Origin: Aliidiomarina celeris | Lineage (GTDB): Bacteria; Pseudomonadota; Gammaproteobacteria; Enterobacterales; Alteromonadaceae | Assembly: GCF_003316875.1 (NCBI RefSeq) | Contig: NZ_QMIL01000001.1 | Location: forward strand, 496,001 to 560,000 | Direction: 5' to 3' | Length of the DNA: 64,000 nucleotides | Shown: one piece after another, positions 50,066 to 58,769 of the stretch | Layout of the letters: every line of letters starts with the position of its first letter | How positions within the stretch are numbered: the stretch's first letter is position 1 | Position numbers and translations under genes: made by a program | The notes under the pieces: model-generated | Databases searched by the model: none | Told to the model about the DNA's origin: nothing | The model's input: the letters and a program-made list of their open reading frames with translations, nothing else

Positions 50066-51223
50066 TTACAACAGTTCACTGGCACCGTCGGCTAACAAGC
50101 GGCGTGCAATGATCAAACGCATAATTTCATTGGTGCCTTCCAAAATTTGATGTACACGCACATCGCGAACATGCCGCTCAAGCGGATATTCCTTGATATA
50201 ACCGTAACCACCATGAATTTGCAGGGCTTCATTACAAACTTGAAAACCGATGTCCGTTGCAAAGCGTTTCGCCATGGCACAGTAGGTAGTTTTGTCGCTG
50301 TCGTCGTTATCCACTTTAAAGGCCGCTAAACGCACCATTTGGCGGGCAGCAACTAATTCAGTGGCCATATCCGCCAATTTAAATTGCATGGCTTGGAAAG
50401 CAGCCAAGGGCTTACCGAACTGACTCCGCTCGTGCATATAGTCACGGGCTGTATTTAATGCGGCTTGCGCAGTGCCCACCGAGCAAACAGCGATATTAAT
50501 ACGGCCGCCGTCTAAGCCCATCATCGCGAACTTGAAGCCTTCACCTTCTTCGCCGAGCAAGTTCTCAGCCGAAACGCGAACATTCTCAAAGGTAACTAGG
50601 CGAGTCGGCTGCGCATTCCAGCCCATTTTTTCTTCCGCTTTACCGTAGTGAATGCCCTCAGCGTCGGCAGGCACCACAAAGGCTGAAATACCCTTGGCAC
50701 CTTCACCGCCAGTGCGTGCCATAACCACCAATACGTCGGTCGCGCCAGCACCTGAGATAAACATTTTCGAGCCGTTTAAAACATAGTGGTCGCCGTCTTT
50801 TTTGGCACTGGTGCGCAAGCTTGCGGCGTCAGACCCAGCACCCGGCTCGGTTAAACAATAAGAGCCGAGTTTTTCGCCCGTAACTAACTCAGGACACCAC
50901 TGCTCAACCACTTCGGGCTTGGCAAACGAGCCAATCATCCAGGTCACCATGTTGTGAATGGTCATCATGGCGGTGGTTGCAGTACAGCCCATCGCTAATT
51001 GCTCAAAAATAAGTGCTGAGTCGAGGCGACTCATACCGAATCCACCCGCGCTTTCCGGGGTGTACATGCCCATAAAGCCCATTTCACCGGCTTTGCGGAA
51101 CACGCCGATAGGGAAATGATGTTCTTCGTCCCACTTGGCGGCAAATGGCGCCATTTCTTTCTCTGCAAAAGCGCGCGCTGTATCAACAAAGGCTTGTTGA
51201 TCTTCAGTTAAATTAAAATTCAT
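50066..51223 (-). CDS. Acyl-CoA dehydrogenase, probably isobutyryl-CoA
   Basis: 385-residue FAD enzyme with YCLTEPGAGSDAASL (FAD/substrate), the loop QIHGGYGYIKEYPLERHVRD and catalytic Glu in ILEGTNEIMRL near residue 365. Family signatures cannot separate isobutyryl- from short-chain acyl-CoA dehydrogenases; the operon with mmsA, mmsB and HIBCH makes isobutyryl-CoA the best guess. Electrons would go to ETF. Confidence 0.9.
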   Translation of the reverse strand: MNFNLTEDQQAFVDTARAFAEKEMAPFAAKWDEEHHFPIGVFRKAGEMGFMGMYTPESAGGFGMSRLDSALIFEQLAMGCTATTAMMTIHNMVTWMIGSFAKPEVVEQWCPELVTGEKLGSYCLTEPGAGSDAASLRTSAKKDGDHYVLNGSKMFISGAGATDVLVVMARTGGEGAKGISAFVVPADAEGIHYGKAEEKMGWNAQPTRLVTFENVRVSAENLLGEEGEGFKFAMMGLDGGRINIAVCSVGTAQAALNTARDYMHERSQFGKPLAAFQAMQFKLADMATELVAARQMVRLAAFKVDNDDSDKTTYCAMAKRFATDIGFQVCNEALQIHGGYGYIKEYPLERHVRDVRVHQILEGTNEIMRLIIARRLLADGASELL

Positions 51224-51235
51224 GCCGCGATCCTC

Positions 51236-52729
51236 TTACTGCAACTTAATGGTCATGTTCGGGCCATTGTCGATTTCACTTTCTGGCCAACGTGCGGTAA
51301 TGGTTTTGGTTTCTGAATAGAAACGAATGGCTTGCTTACCATAGGCATGCAAATCACCGAAGAACGAGTTTTTCCATCCCGTGAACGAGAAGAATGGCAG
51401 TGGCACCGGAATTGGAATGTTAATGCCGACTTGGCCCACTTCAACTTCGTGCTGATATTTACGCGCAGACGCACCATTGGTGGTAAAAATCGATGTGCCG
51501 TTGCCATACTGGTTGCTATTCACCAGTTCCAAGGCTTCCTCCAAAGTGTCGACTTCTACCGCACAAAGCACCGGACCAAAAATTTCTTGTTCGTATATGC
51601 TCATGCCTTTCTTCACTTTGCTAAAGAAGGTTGGACCCACCCAGTTACCATTCGGGAAGCCTTCAACCGTACAATTAGAACCGTCGACCAATAGCTCAGC
51701 GCCCTCTTCCTTACCTTTTTGAATCATATCCAACACGCGTTGTTTCGCCTGCGGGCTAATCAGCGGACCATAGCCCGCGTTCTTGTCGTTCCAAGCACCC
51801 GGTTGAACCTTCGCCAGCTCTTTCGCGAGATCTGGAATCCACTCTTTCGATTTACCCACGAATACAGCGACAGAAATCGCCATACAGCGTTGACCCGCAG
51901 CACCGACTGAAGCTCCCACAAGGTTGTTAATCACGGTTTGCTTGTTCGCGTCAGGCATAATCACGCTGTGGTTTTTCGCACCAGCAAAGGCTTGAACACG
52001 CTTCAGATTCTCGGTTCCCGTGCGGTAAATGTACTGGCCAACCGGTACCGAGCCCACGAATGAAATGGCTTTAATATCTTTGTCGTGCAACAGGTGGTCC
52101 ACTTGCTCTTTACCACCGTGAACGACTTGCAGTACGCCCTTAGGTGCACCGGCTTCAACAAACAGCTCAGCTAACCGCGTGGGGGTGAGCGGATCTTGCT
52201 CAGAAGGTTTCAAAATAAAGGTGTTACCGCAGGCAATAGCCATAGGGAACATCCACAATGGAATCATGGCGGGGAAATTAAACGGGGTAATACCCGCACA
52301 AACACCAAGCGGCTGAATGTAGCTGTAGGTGTCGATACCACGCGCCACGTTCTCCGCAGTTTCACCCATCATCAACGAAGGAATATTCGCGGCTTGTTCT
52401 ACCACTTCAATGCCGCGCCACACATCGCCCTTCGCATCTTCAAAGGTTTTGCCCGTTTCTTTAGCAAGAATCTCAGCAAGCTCGTCATGATGCTCTTTCA
52501 ATAAGGCCTGATAGCGCATCATTAAACGCGCGCGCTCTGACACAGGCACTTCACGCCAAGATTTAAAGGCCTCTTTAGCACTTTCTACTGCAGCCACCAT
52601 TTCGTCAGGCGTTGCGCAAGGCGCTTCTGCAATCACGTCTTGCGTAGCAGGGTTGGTCACAGGAATGATTTGAGTCGCTTTCGACTCGATAAATTCGCCA
52701 CCGATAAATAACTTCACACGTTGTGTCAT
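51236..52729 (-). CDS. mmsA: Methylmalonate-semialdehyde dehydrogenase (acylating)
   Basis: 497 residues of the ALDH superfamily. Conserved segments: [45 protein letters not shown] and the catalytic Cys in [15 protein letters not shown]. It uses CoA to produce propionyl-CoA from methylmalonate semialdehyde, ending valine catabolism. First gene of the leftward operon mmsA, acyl-CoA dehydrogenase, HIBCH, mmsB, SDR. Confidence 0.95.
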   Translation of the reverse strand: MTQRVKLFIGGEFIESKATQIIPVTNPATQDVIAEAPCATPDEMVAAVESAKEAFKSWREVPVSERARLMMRYQALLKEHHDELAEILAKETGKTFEDAKGDVWRGIEVVEQAANIPSLMMGETAENVARGIDTYSYIQPLGVCAGITPFNFPAMIPLWMFPMAIACGNTFILKPSEQDPLTPTRLAELFVEAGAPKGVLQVVHGGKEQVDHLLHDKDIKAISFVGSVPVGQYIYRTGTENLKRVQAFAGAKNHSVIMPDANKQTVINNLVGASVGAAGQRCMAISVAVFVGKSKEWIPDLAKELAKVQPGAWNDKNAGYGPLISPQAKQRVLDMIQKGKEEGAELLVDGSNCTVEGFPNGNWVGPTFFSKVKKGMSIYEQEIFGPVLCAVEVDTLEEALELVNSNQYGNGTSIFTTNGASARKYQHEVEVGQVGINIPIPVPLPFFSFTGWKNSFFGDLHAYGKQAIRFYSETKTITARWPESEIDNGPNMTIKLQ

Positions 52730-52798
52730 AACTTAGCCTTTTCAGTTGTTGCTTACGTTGTTTTTTAATTGCCACCATTAGAGCAGAGGCAGCCCTAT

Positions 52799-52827
52799 TT
52801 TAGAATCGATAAAATTAGCGCTATAAT
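52799..52827 (+). promoter_or_regulatory. Sigma-70 promoter for the AraC-type gene
   Basis: TTTAGA (52799-52804), 17-base spacer, TATAAT (52822-52827). A perfect palindrome ACAATATTGT (52830-52839) and a TTCAC/GTGAA dyad (52849-52862) lie just downstream, near the predicted start of transcription, where a regulator could bind and also influence divergent mmsA. Confidence 0.6.
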
Positions 52828-52911
52828 GGACAATATTGTTATTGGTTGTTCACTTTTGTGAATCACTAAAAACAAAGCCCCGACAGGTAAACGAGCAGGT
52901 AAAGAGAACCC

Positions 52912-53820
52912 ATGAGCCAACCGTCCAACTGGCCTTTAGTGGCTGGCAGTTCGCGCCTCATCATGCCCCAGCCCTTGCTGGAACAGTTGCAGCAACATCC
53001 ATTAGCGCGCGATCTATACCCTATTGCCTATGGTCACTATGTGGATGCTCAAGGTCACCGTGTGCGCCGCTACGTACATACCGACCACCTCATTATATTC
53101 TGCCATGGTGGTCGCGGACGCTACCGTGTTGGTAAGCACAAAGGCTATTTAGTTCCCGGCCAGGTGCTTTTCTTGCCGAAAGGTATTTCTCATGTGTATC
53201 AGTCGGACAGCGAGCACCCTTGGAGTATTTACTGGGCACATTTTGCCGGTGATCAAGTCGACGCTTTCATGGATTATCTTGGGATGACCGAGAATAGTAG
53301 CCATCCTGCTCATCCACAAGGGAATCCGGTTCTTACCCTACGCAATTGGCGCGCATTGCTCACCGACGTAACGCATTTACTCAACCTACAACACGAGCGC
53401 CTTACCCTAGAAAAAGGCATTCTGGCAGCATCGTTACTGCGCAAGCTACTCAGTGAATTACCGTTAATGGCGCGCCACACCGAACCTAAGGTTGCAGGGT
53501 TCAACCTTGTGAGTTTAGAGCGCTTTATGCAAGACAACAGCCATAAAGCCATAGAGCTCGATGAACTGGCCGCATTTGCGGGCCTTTCCCGTTATCATTT
53601 TTGTAAGAAATTTAAGCAACATACAGGCGAGCCGCCCCTGCAGTACTTTACCCGAAAGAAAATGGAGCAAGCCGCGCAAATGCTCCGAGAAGGCGAACAA
53701 ACGGTGCGTCAAATCAGCCAAACCTTTGGTTACGACGACCCTTACTATTTCAGCCGCCTATTTAAGAAGCATCAAGGCATGTCGCCTAAGCTCTATCGGG
53801 AAGCTGCCACTGCGTCTTAA
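52912..53820 (+). CDS. AraC-family regulator, probable MmsR-like activator
   Basis: 302 residues: an N-terminal cupin-like effector domain with the segment HLIIFCHGGRGRYRVGKHKG and the VPGQVLFLPKGISHVY strand, then two C-terminal helix-turn-helix motifs (ELDELAAFAGLSRYHFCKKF and QTFGYDDPYYFSRLFKKHQG). It is divergent from mmsA, the position of mmsR in Pseudomonas, so it probably activates the valine operon. Effector unknown. Confidence 0.85.
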   Translation: MSQPSNWPLVAGSSRLIMPQPLLEQLQQHPLARDLYPIAYGHYVDAQGHRVRRYVHTDHLIIFCHGGRGRYRVGKHKGYLVPGQVLFLPKGISHVYQSDSEHPWSIYWAHFAGDQVDAFMDYLGMTENSSHPAHPQGNPVLTLRNWRALLTDVTHLLNLQHERLTLEKGILAASLLRKLLSELPLMARHTEPKVAGFNLVSLERFMQDNSHKAIELDELAAFAGLSRYHFCKKFKQHTGEPPLQYFTRKKMEQAAQMLREGEQTVRQISQTFGYDDPYYFSRLFKKHQGMSPKLYREAATAS

Positions 53821-53887
53821 CCTCTCTCCCTGTCGGTGGTAACCTAGCTAAAACACAACGATAAACACACTGCATGAAGGATTGAAC

Positions 53888-53959
53888 ATGAACATTCGCA
53901 AGGCCACTCATGTTGACGTAGCAGTGCTTTATCGTATCCAGTTTGTCTTACCCAGTTAA
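53888..53959 (+). pseudogene. 5' remnant of a GNAT acetyltransferase gene
   Basis: A 23-codon frame with GAAGGA before the ATG reads MNIRKATHVDVAVLYRIQF, a typical GNAT N-terminus, then stops at TAA. No continuation of the domain is seen before the next gene. Likely a gene worn down to its first codons. Confidence 0.5.
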
Positions 53960-53968
53960 GGTTCATGC

Positions 53969-54244
53969 ATGGCAGCCGAGCAACTTGAAATGTTTCAGCT
54001 TCCCAATCCCTGTATTCAAGTGTGTGAAGCAGGGCCTCGGGGCTATTGCATCGGCTGCCTGCGTTCTCGTGAAGAGCGTTTTAACTGGCCGCAAAAGCCA
54101 GCGCATGAAAAAGCGGAAATACTTAAACGGTTAGCCCAAAGACAAAAGCGCCGTGAGGCCTTTCTGGCGTCACAGCGCTTACAAGAGAAACAACAAGAGG
54201 AGAGCCCGCCACAACTTCAGTTGCCGGGGCTCGAGGAAAACTAA
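53969..54244 (+). CDS. DUF1289 family protein
   Basis: 91 residues. The family motif NPCIQVCEAGPRGYCIGCLR, with four cysteines spaced as for metal binding, lies at about 13-32, followed by a charged helix (EKAEILKRLAQRQKRREA). Function unknown; relatives are often fused to or near reductases. Its end overlaps the convergent gene by 4 bp. Confidence 0.8.
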   Translation: MAAEQLEMFQLPNPCIQVCEAGPRGYCIGCLRSREERFNWPQKPAHEKAEILKRLAQRQKRREAFLASQRLQEKQQEESPPQLQLPGLEEN

Positions 54245-54810
54245 AAGTCTTCGTCGTCGAATTCAAACACTTCTCTAAGTTTAGCAAGGTGCGGCTGAAT
54301 AGCATTAACATCGGCCTCTGGTGCTGACCAAATACCCTGCATTTGCGCCAGTTGGCTACGTGCTTGCTGCTCAAATTGCGCCTTCATTTCAGCCGACAAA
54401 TATTCATTGTTACCCAACTCTTCGAGCATGCTCTCAATTTCCGCCTCCATTTGCGGGCGTTGTTTGTTCACCTCGTGTGTAATAACAGCTTTTACAATGC
54501 GGTCTGACACCGTCGCCCATTGCTCGGTTGACTCGAACCCATGGCTACGAATAATGCGCGAAAACTCCGCATACGACGGATGTTCTTTATAATTGTCCAG
54601 TAAATCGGCAAAAAACACAGCGTCGTCACCTGCTCTATCGTCTTCCATTTCGTCAAACGCCTGCGATACCGACTCTACCGTCGTTAACTCCTCAAATGAG
54701 GCGATAAAACGATTAATCTGAGTGTCGGTTAACGCTTGCGCCCACGCATTGGTTGCGAGGCTAGATGCCAGCACAAATAGGCACGCTACAACTACATTGA
54801 TAAAACGCAT
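54241..54810 (-). CDS. Secreted protein of unknown function
   Basis: 189 residues from ATG 54810 (AAGGGAGA before it); a frame open to 54897 would bury the signal peptide. The signal peptide covers about 1-24, ending ATNAWA. The mature part is helical and very acidic (FDEMEDDRAGDDAVFFADLL; ends VFEFDDEDF). Not recognised with confidence. It lies alone between DUF1289 and kdsB. Confidence 0.65.
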   Translation of the reverse strand: MRFINVVVACLFVLASSLATNAWAQALTDTQINRFIASFEELTTVESVSQAFDEMEDDRAGDDAVFFADLLDNYKEHPSYAEFSRIIRSHGFESTEQWATVSDRIVKAVITHEVNKQRPQMEAEIESMLEELGNNEYLSAEMKAQFEQQARSQLAQMQGIWSAPEADVNAIQPHLAKLREVFEFDDEDF

Positions 54811-54922
54811 TATAAGTCTCCCTTTTGTTTCATGCTCTGCACTACAGTGTAGTTCATCCATGAATTCTTGCTGACCGATCACCCTTCCCTTGGCCAAAAA
54901 TTTACGCTGAAACTGCTGATTT

Positions 54923-55684
54923 TTATCTCGGCTTCACCATACGCCGAACAAGTTCGAGATCTGCTTCTGTGTCTACACCTGCAGGCGGTACTTTAATTGC
55001 GTCGGCAACATGAATACGTTCACCATGCCACAGTACCCGAAGCTGCTCCAAACTCTCTATTTGCTCCAGCGGTGAAGGCTCCCACTCAGCATAACGCGCA
55101 ACAAAGCCCGCACGGTAGGCATAAATACCAATGTGTCGCGCCCAGCCACCATGCTCAGGCAGTTCGCTACTGTTGGTCGCAAAATGTTCCCGGTCATAGG
55201 GAATTGGCGCGCGGCTGAAATACAACGCATATCCAGAAGCGTCACGCACCACCTTCACTGCGTTGGGGTTAAATATCTCTTCTCTACTTTCTAACGGCAC
55301 GGCCAACGTTGCCATTGGCGCTAAACGCTGTGCTTTTAAGTTTTCGGCGACTTGGTAAATAATCTCCGGCGGAATCATTGGCTCGTCACCCTGCACATTT
55401 ACCACTACTTCATTGTCGTCGAGCGCTAAGCGCTCAATCACTTCGGCAAGGCGTTCCGTACCCGAGTTGTGCTCCGCCGACGTCATCATGGCATGGCCAC
55501 CTAAATCATTGACAATGTGGGCGATCCGCTCGTCGTCAGTTGCCACCACCACTTCTGCAGCACCACTTGCAATAGCACGTTCCATAACGTGCTGAATCAT
55601 GGGTTTTCCCTGAATATCAACCAAAGGCTTGCCGGGCAACCGGGTTGAACCAAAGCGAGCCGGAATAATTACGGTAAAGCTCAT
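54923..55684 (-). CDS. kdsB: 3-deoxy-manno-octulosonate cytidylyltransferase
   Basis: Activates KDO as CMP-KDO for the inner core of LPS. 253 residues with [16 protein letters not shown] at the start, then [12 protein letters not shown] and AHIVNDLGG, all typical. It overlaps the Trm112-like gene by 4 bp and is the last gene of the msbA-lpxK cluster. Confidence 0.96.
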   Translation of the reverse strand: MSFTVIIPARFGSTRLPGKPLVDIQGKPMIQHVMERAIASGAAEVVVATDDERIAHIVNDLGGHAMMTSAEHNSGTERLAEVIERLALDDNEVVVNVQGDEPMIPPEIIYQVAENLKAQRLAPMATLAVPLESREEIFNPNAVKVVRDASGYALYFSRAPIPYDREHFATNSSELPEHGGWARHIGIYAYRAGFVARYAEWEPSPLEQIESLEQLRVLWHGERIHVADAIKVPPAGVDTEADLELVRRMVKPR

Positions 55685-55881
55685 AAGGTGTCGACCTTTT
55701 CCATTTCTTCGCGGCTAAGCTCGCGCGATTCTTGCGCCAACAATGCCGGAATACCATTTTTAACCGGGTACGCCAATTGCTCGCCTCGGCAAACTAAGCT
55801 GTTTTTTTCTGGGCCCCAAACCAACTTTCCTTTGCAAGAAGGACAGGCCAAAATACTCAATAGATTGGTCGCGATTGTCAT
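55681..55881 (-). CDS. ycaR: Trm112-like (YcaR) protein
   Basis: 66 residues, beginning [16 protein letters not shown], followed by a second Cys ([20 protein letters not shown]). This is the UPF0434/Trm112 fold, found between lpxK and kdsB in many gammaproteobacteria. In other organisms Trm112 activates methyltransferases; its job here is not established. It overlaps lpxK by 1 bp and kdsB by 4. Confidence 0.9.
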   Translation of the reverse strand: MTIATNLLSILACPSCKGKLVWGPEKNSLVCRGEQLAYPVKNGIPALLAQESRELSREEMEKVDTL

Positions 55882-56948
55882 TATTTTTCTCCTTTGCTCA
55901 TGCGCTCTTTTTCAACTTGCAGCGCCTTCACACGGTCTGTTAATTGGTCCAAAAAGCCTTCTTGAAACTGCATGCCCACTTTTAAATAATACCAATGCGG
56001 GCGAGCAAACTCGCGCACTTTTACCGCGTCTTTTTCAGTCATCAATACCGGATACTGGTTACTAATGTCGTAAAAATCTGCAGCTTTATAGGCGTAATGG
56101 TCGGCATACACCCGGGTTTCTGCAATAGCAATGCCACTGGCTTTTACCGTATTGAAAAATCGTTCTGGGTGGCCAATGCCGGCGATTACAATTGCAGTTT
56201 CGCCGTCGGGAACCTCAATCTCAGCGTTGTCTGCAACACGCCGCCAGCCCAACGGAATCAACTGCATTGCCACTGGCGTTACACATTCCGGCAGGTGAGC
56301 TACCTCCCCATGCGCTGCATCGTGGCGATCGCCGTTTAGCAATACAAAGTCAACCTTACGTAAGCGGCGAACCGATTCGCGTAATGGCCCCGCCGGCAAC
56401 CGCCAGCCATTGCCAAAACCTCGCTCTTGATCCACCAAAGCCAATTCAATGTCGCGGCCCAAAGCATAATGTTGCAAACCATCGTCAGCAATAATCAGGT
56501 TAACATCAGACCGCTCGAGTAACAGTTTCACTGCGTCTGAACGCACCGGACTCACAGCTACCGGAACACCGCTTAGCGCTGCAATCAAGCTTGGTTCATC
56601 GCCTACTGCTGCAACTGAACTGTCCGCACTCACCAGTGCTGGGAAAGGCCCTTCTGCGCCATAACCGCGCGACACCACCCCGGGCCGCAGCCCTTGTTGT
56701 TTAAAATGTTCAATGAGGGCCAAAACCGTGGGCGTTTTACCCGTGCCGCCCACCGTTACATTGCCCACCACAATAACGGGAACCGACGCCACAAAGCGCT
56801 TTTTCAAGCGCAACCAAAACAACGCACGTCGAACGCCTGCAACGAAGGCAAACAATATACTGAGCGGGGCAAGCGGCCACAGGGCAGGCACCAATTTAGG
56901 TTGATACCACCAGGCAACAATACGTTGCCTCGATCTCTTTTCTGTCAT
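55881..56948 (-). CDS. lpxK: Tetraacyldisaccharide 4'-kinase
   Basis: Phosphorylates the 4' position of the lipid A disaccharide. 355 residues, with a membrane-associated N-terminus (about 20-45), P-loop VGNVTVGGTGKTPTVLAL (about 60) and IADDGLQHYALGRDIEL. It lies 13 bp after msbA. The neighbours msbA and kdsB serve the next steps of LPS. Confidence 0.95.
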   Translation of the reverse strand: MTEKRSRQRIVAWWYQPKLVPALWPLAPLSILFAFVAGVRRALFWLRLKKRFVASVPVIVVGNVTVGGTGKTPTVLALIEHFKQQGLRPGVVSRGYGAEGPFPALVSADSSVAAVGDEPSLIAALSGVPVAVSPVRSDAVKLLLERSDVNLIIADDGLQHYALGRDIELALVDQERGFGNGWRLPAGPLRESVRRLRKVDFVLLNGDRHDAAHGEVAHLPECVTPVAMQLIPLGWRRVADNAEIEVPDGETAIVIAGIGHPERFFNTVKASGIAIAETRVYADHYAYKAADFYDISNQYPVLMTEKDAVKVREFARPHWYYLKVGMQFQEGFLDQLTDRVKALQVEKERMSKGEK

Positions 56949-56961
56949 TTATCTACAGCCC

Positions 56962-58719
56962 TTAAACACTGCCACCAAATTGCATTTGATAAAGTTGCGC
57001 GTAGCTGCCTTTTTTCTCCAACAGTTCCGCATGCGAACCGCGCTCAATAATACAGCCGTGATCGAGCACTAAAATTTCGTCTGCGTTTTCAATGGTCGAC
57101 AACCGGTGTGCAATAACCAAGCTGGTTCGATCCTGCTGTAAGTTTTCCAGCGCTTTTTGAATGTGACGTTCCGACTCGGTATCGAGCGCCGAAGTCGCCT
57201 CATCCAAGATCAACACAGGAGCGTCGCGCAGCAGCGCGCGGGCAATGGCAATCCGCTGCCGCTGCCCGCCCGACAACATCACACCATTTTCACCCACCAT
57301 GGTTTCTAACCCTTTGGGTAAGTTGTCGGTGAATTCGTCTACATAGGCTAACTGTGCCGCTTTAGCAATCGCTTCGGGCGTTACTTTACCGCGTGCACCG
57401 TAGGCAATGTTGTTGGCAATAGTGTCGTTAAACAGCATTACGTTTTGCGAAACTACCGCAAACTGACGACGTAACGACTTCAGGGAATACTCGCGAATAT
57501 CGTAACCATCGAGTTCAATGCTACCTGTTTCGTAATCATAAAAACGGGTCAGCAAACTCGAAATTGTAGACTTGCCGCTCCCCGAGCGCCCCACCAATGC
57601 CACCGATTTTCCTGCCGGAACATGAAAGTTTATATCTTTCAGCGCGGGTTCATCGCCAGCCACATAGCCAAAGGTCACGTTCTTAAAGTTCAGTTCGCCG
57701 CGCGCCCGCTCAACCGAACGTTTACCCGTGTCCACTTCTCGTTTTTGATCTAACACTTCAAAAACACTCGCCGCAGCTGCAAGCCCACGCTGAAAATCCG
57801 CATTGACATTCGTAAGCTGTTTCAGCGGCCGCAGCAGCATAATCATGGCGGTGAGCAAGGTGGTAAAGGCGCCGGGCGTAAGCCCTTCGAGCATGCTTGG
57901 AAAACTAGCAATCACCAGCACCATAGACAAACTGAGTGAGGCAATGAGCTGAATTATCGACGTACTAATGGTTCTTATGTTCACCAGCTTTAAATTTTGC
58001 CGGCGGGTAACTTGGTTAATTTCTGCAAAGCGCTTGGCTTCGCGCTTTTGCCCTTCAAACATCACTACCACTTGATGGCCGTTGATCATTTGCTCAGCAG
58101 TGGTGGTTACATTACCCATGGCGGTTTGAATATTTCCGCTTACATGGCGGAATTTACGCGACACCACCGCCACTACTTTGCCCACCACAGGCCCGATTAA
58201 TAAAAACACCAGCGACAACTGCCAGCTGTGGTACATCATGAGCCCCAATAGACCAATCACAAATGCGCCTTCGCGCACCATGGTCAGCAACGCCCGGCTG
58301 GTTGCCTCGGCTAACTGCTGAGTGTCGTAGGTTATTTTTGAGATTAGATCGCCGGTCGACATATTATCGTGGTAACTCACCGGCACGCGCATTAAGTGCT
58401 CAAACAGCTCTTGGCGCATATTGGTTACCACCTGAAAACCAACATAGCTCAGAAAATAACTGGAAACGAAATTAAAAATACCGCGCAAAATAAATACTAG
58501 AGGAACAAAAATAGCGCCGTATAAGAGAATTTTGGGGTTACTGGCGCCCAAACCATCGTCGATCAAAGTTTCAATATGGTAGAAGAAAAAAGTGTCTACA
58601 CCTGCATAGCCGACCATGCCAACAACGGCCACAATAAAGGCAAGCCGGTAGGGCTTGATGTACGTCAGCAAACGTCGAAAATGCTTTTTACGTTGTTCTT
58701 TTGGGTCCATTCCATTCAT
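56962..58719 (-). CDS. msbA: Lipid A export ATP-binding/permease protein MsbA
   Basis: 585-residue half-transporter. Six transmembrane helices in 1-330, then an ABC domain with Walker A ALVGRSGSGKSTISSLL, signature MLSGGQRQRIAIARAL and Walker B APVLILDEATSALDTESE. It flips core-lipid A across the inner membrane as a homodimer. First gene of msbA-lpxK-ycaR-kdsB. Confidence 0.95.
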   Translation of the reverse strand: MNGMDPKEQRKKHFRRLLTYIKPYRLAFIVAVVGMVGYAGVDTFFFYHIETLIDDGLGASNPKILLYGAIFVPLVFILRGIFNFVSSYFLSYVGFQVVTNMRQELFEHLMRVPVSYHDNMSTGDLISKITYDTQQLAEATSRALLTMVREGAFVIGLLGLMMYHSWQLSLVFLLIGPVVGKVVAVVSRKFRHVSGNIQTAMGNVTTTAEQMINGHQVVVMFEGQKREAKRFAEINQVTRRQNLKLVNIRTISTSIIQLIASLSLSMVLVIASFPSMLEGLTPGAFTTLLTAMIMLLRPLKQLTNVNADFQRGLAAAASVFEVLDQKREVDTGKRSVERARGELNFKNVTFGYVAGDEPALKDINFHVPAGKSVALVGRSGSGKSTISSLLTRFYDYETGSIELDGYDIREYSLKSLRRQFAVVSQNVMLFNDTIANNIAYGARGKVTPEAIAKAAQLAYVDEFTDNLPKGLETMVGENGVMLSGGQRQRIAIARALLRDAPVLILDEATSALDTESERHIQKALENLQQDRTSLVIAHRLSTIENADEILVLDHGCIIERGSHAELLEKKGSYAQLYQMQFGGSV

Positions 58720-58769
58720 TTCTAGTTATGGTTTTAGTGCGCATTGTACCTGTAATGTACGGTACTTGA

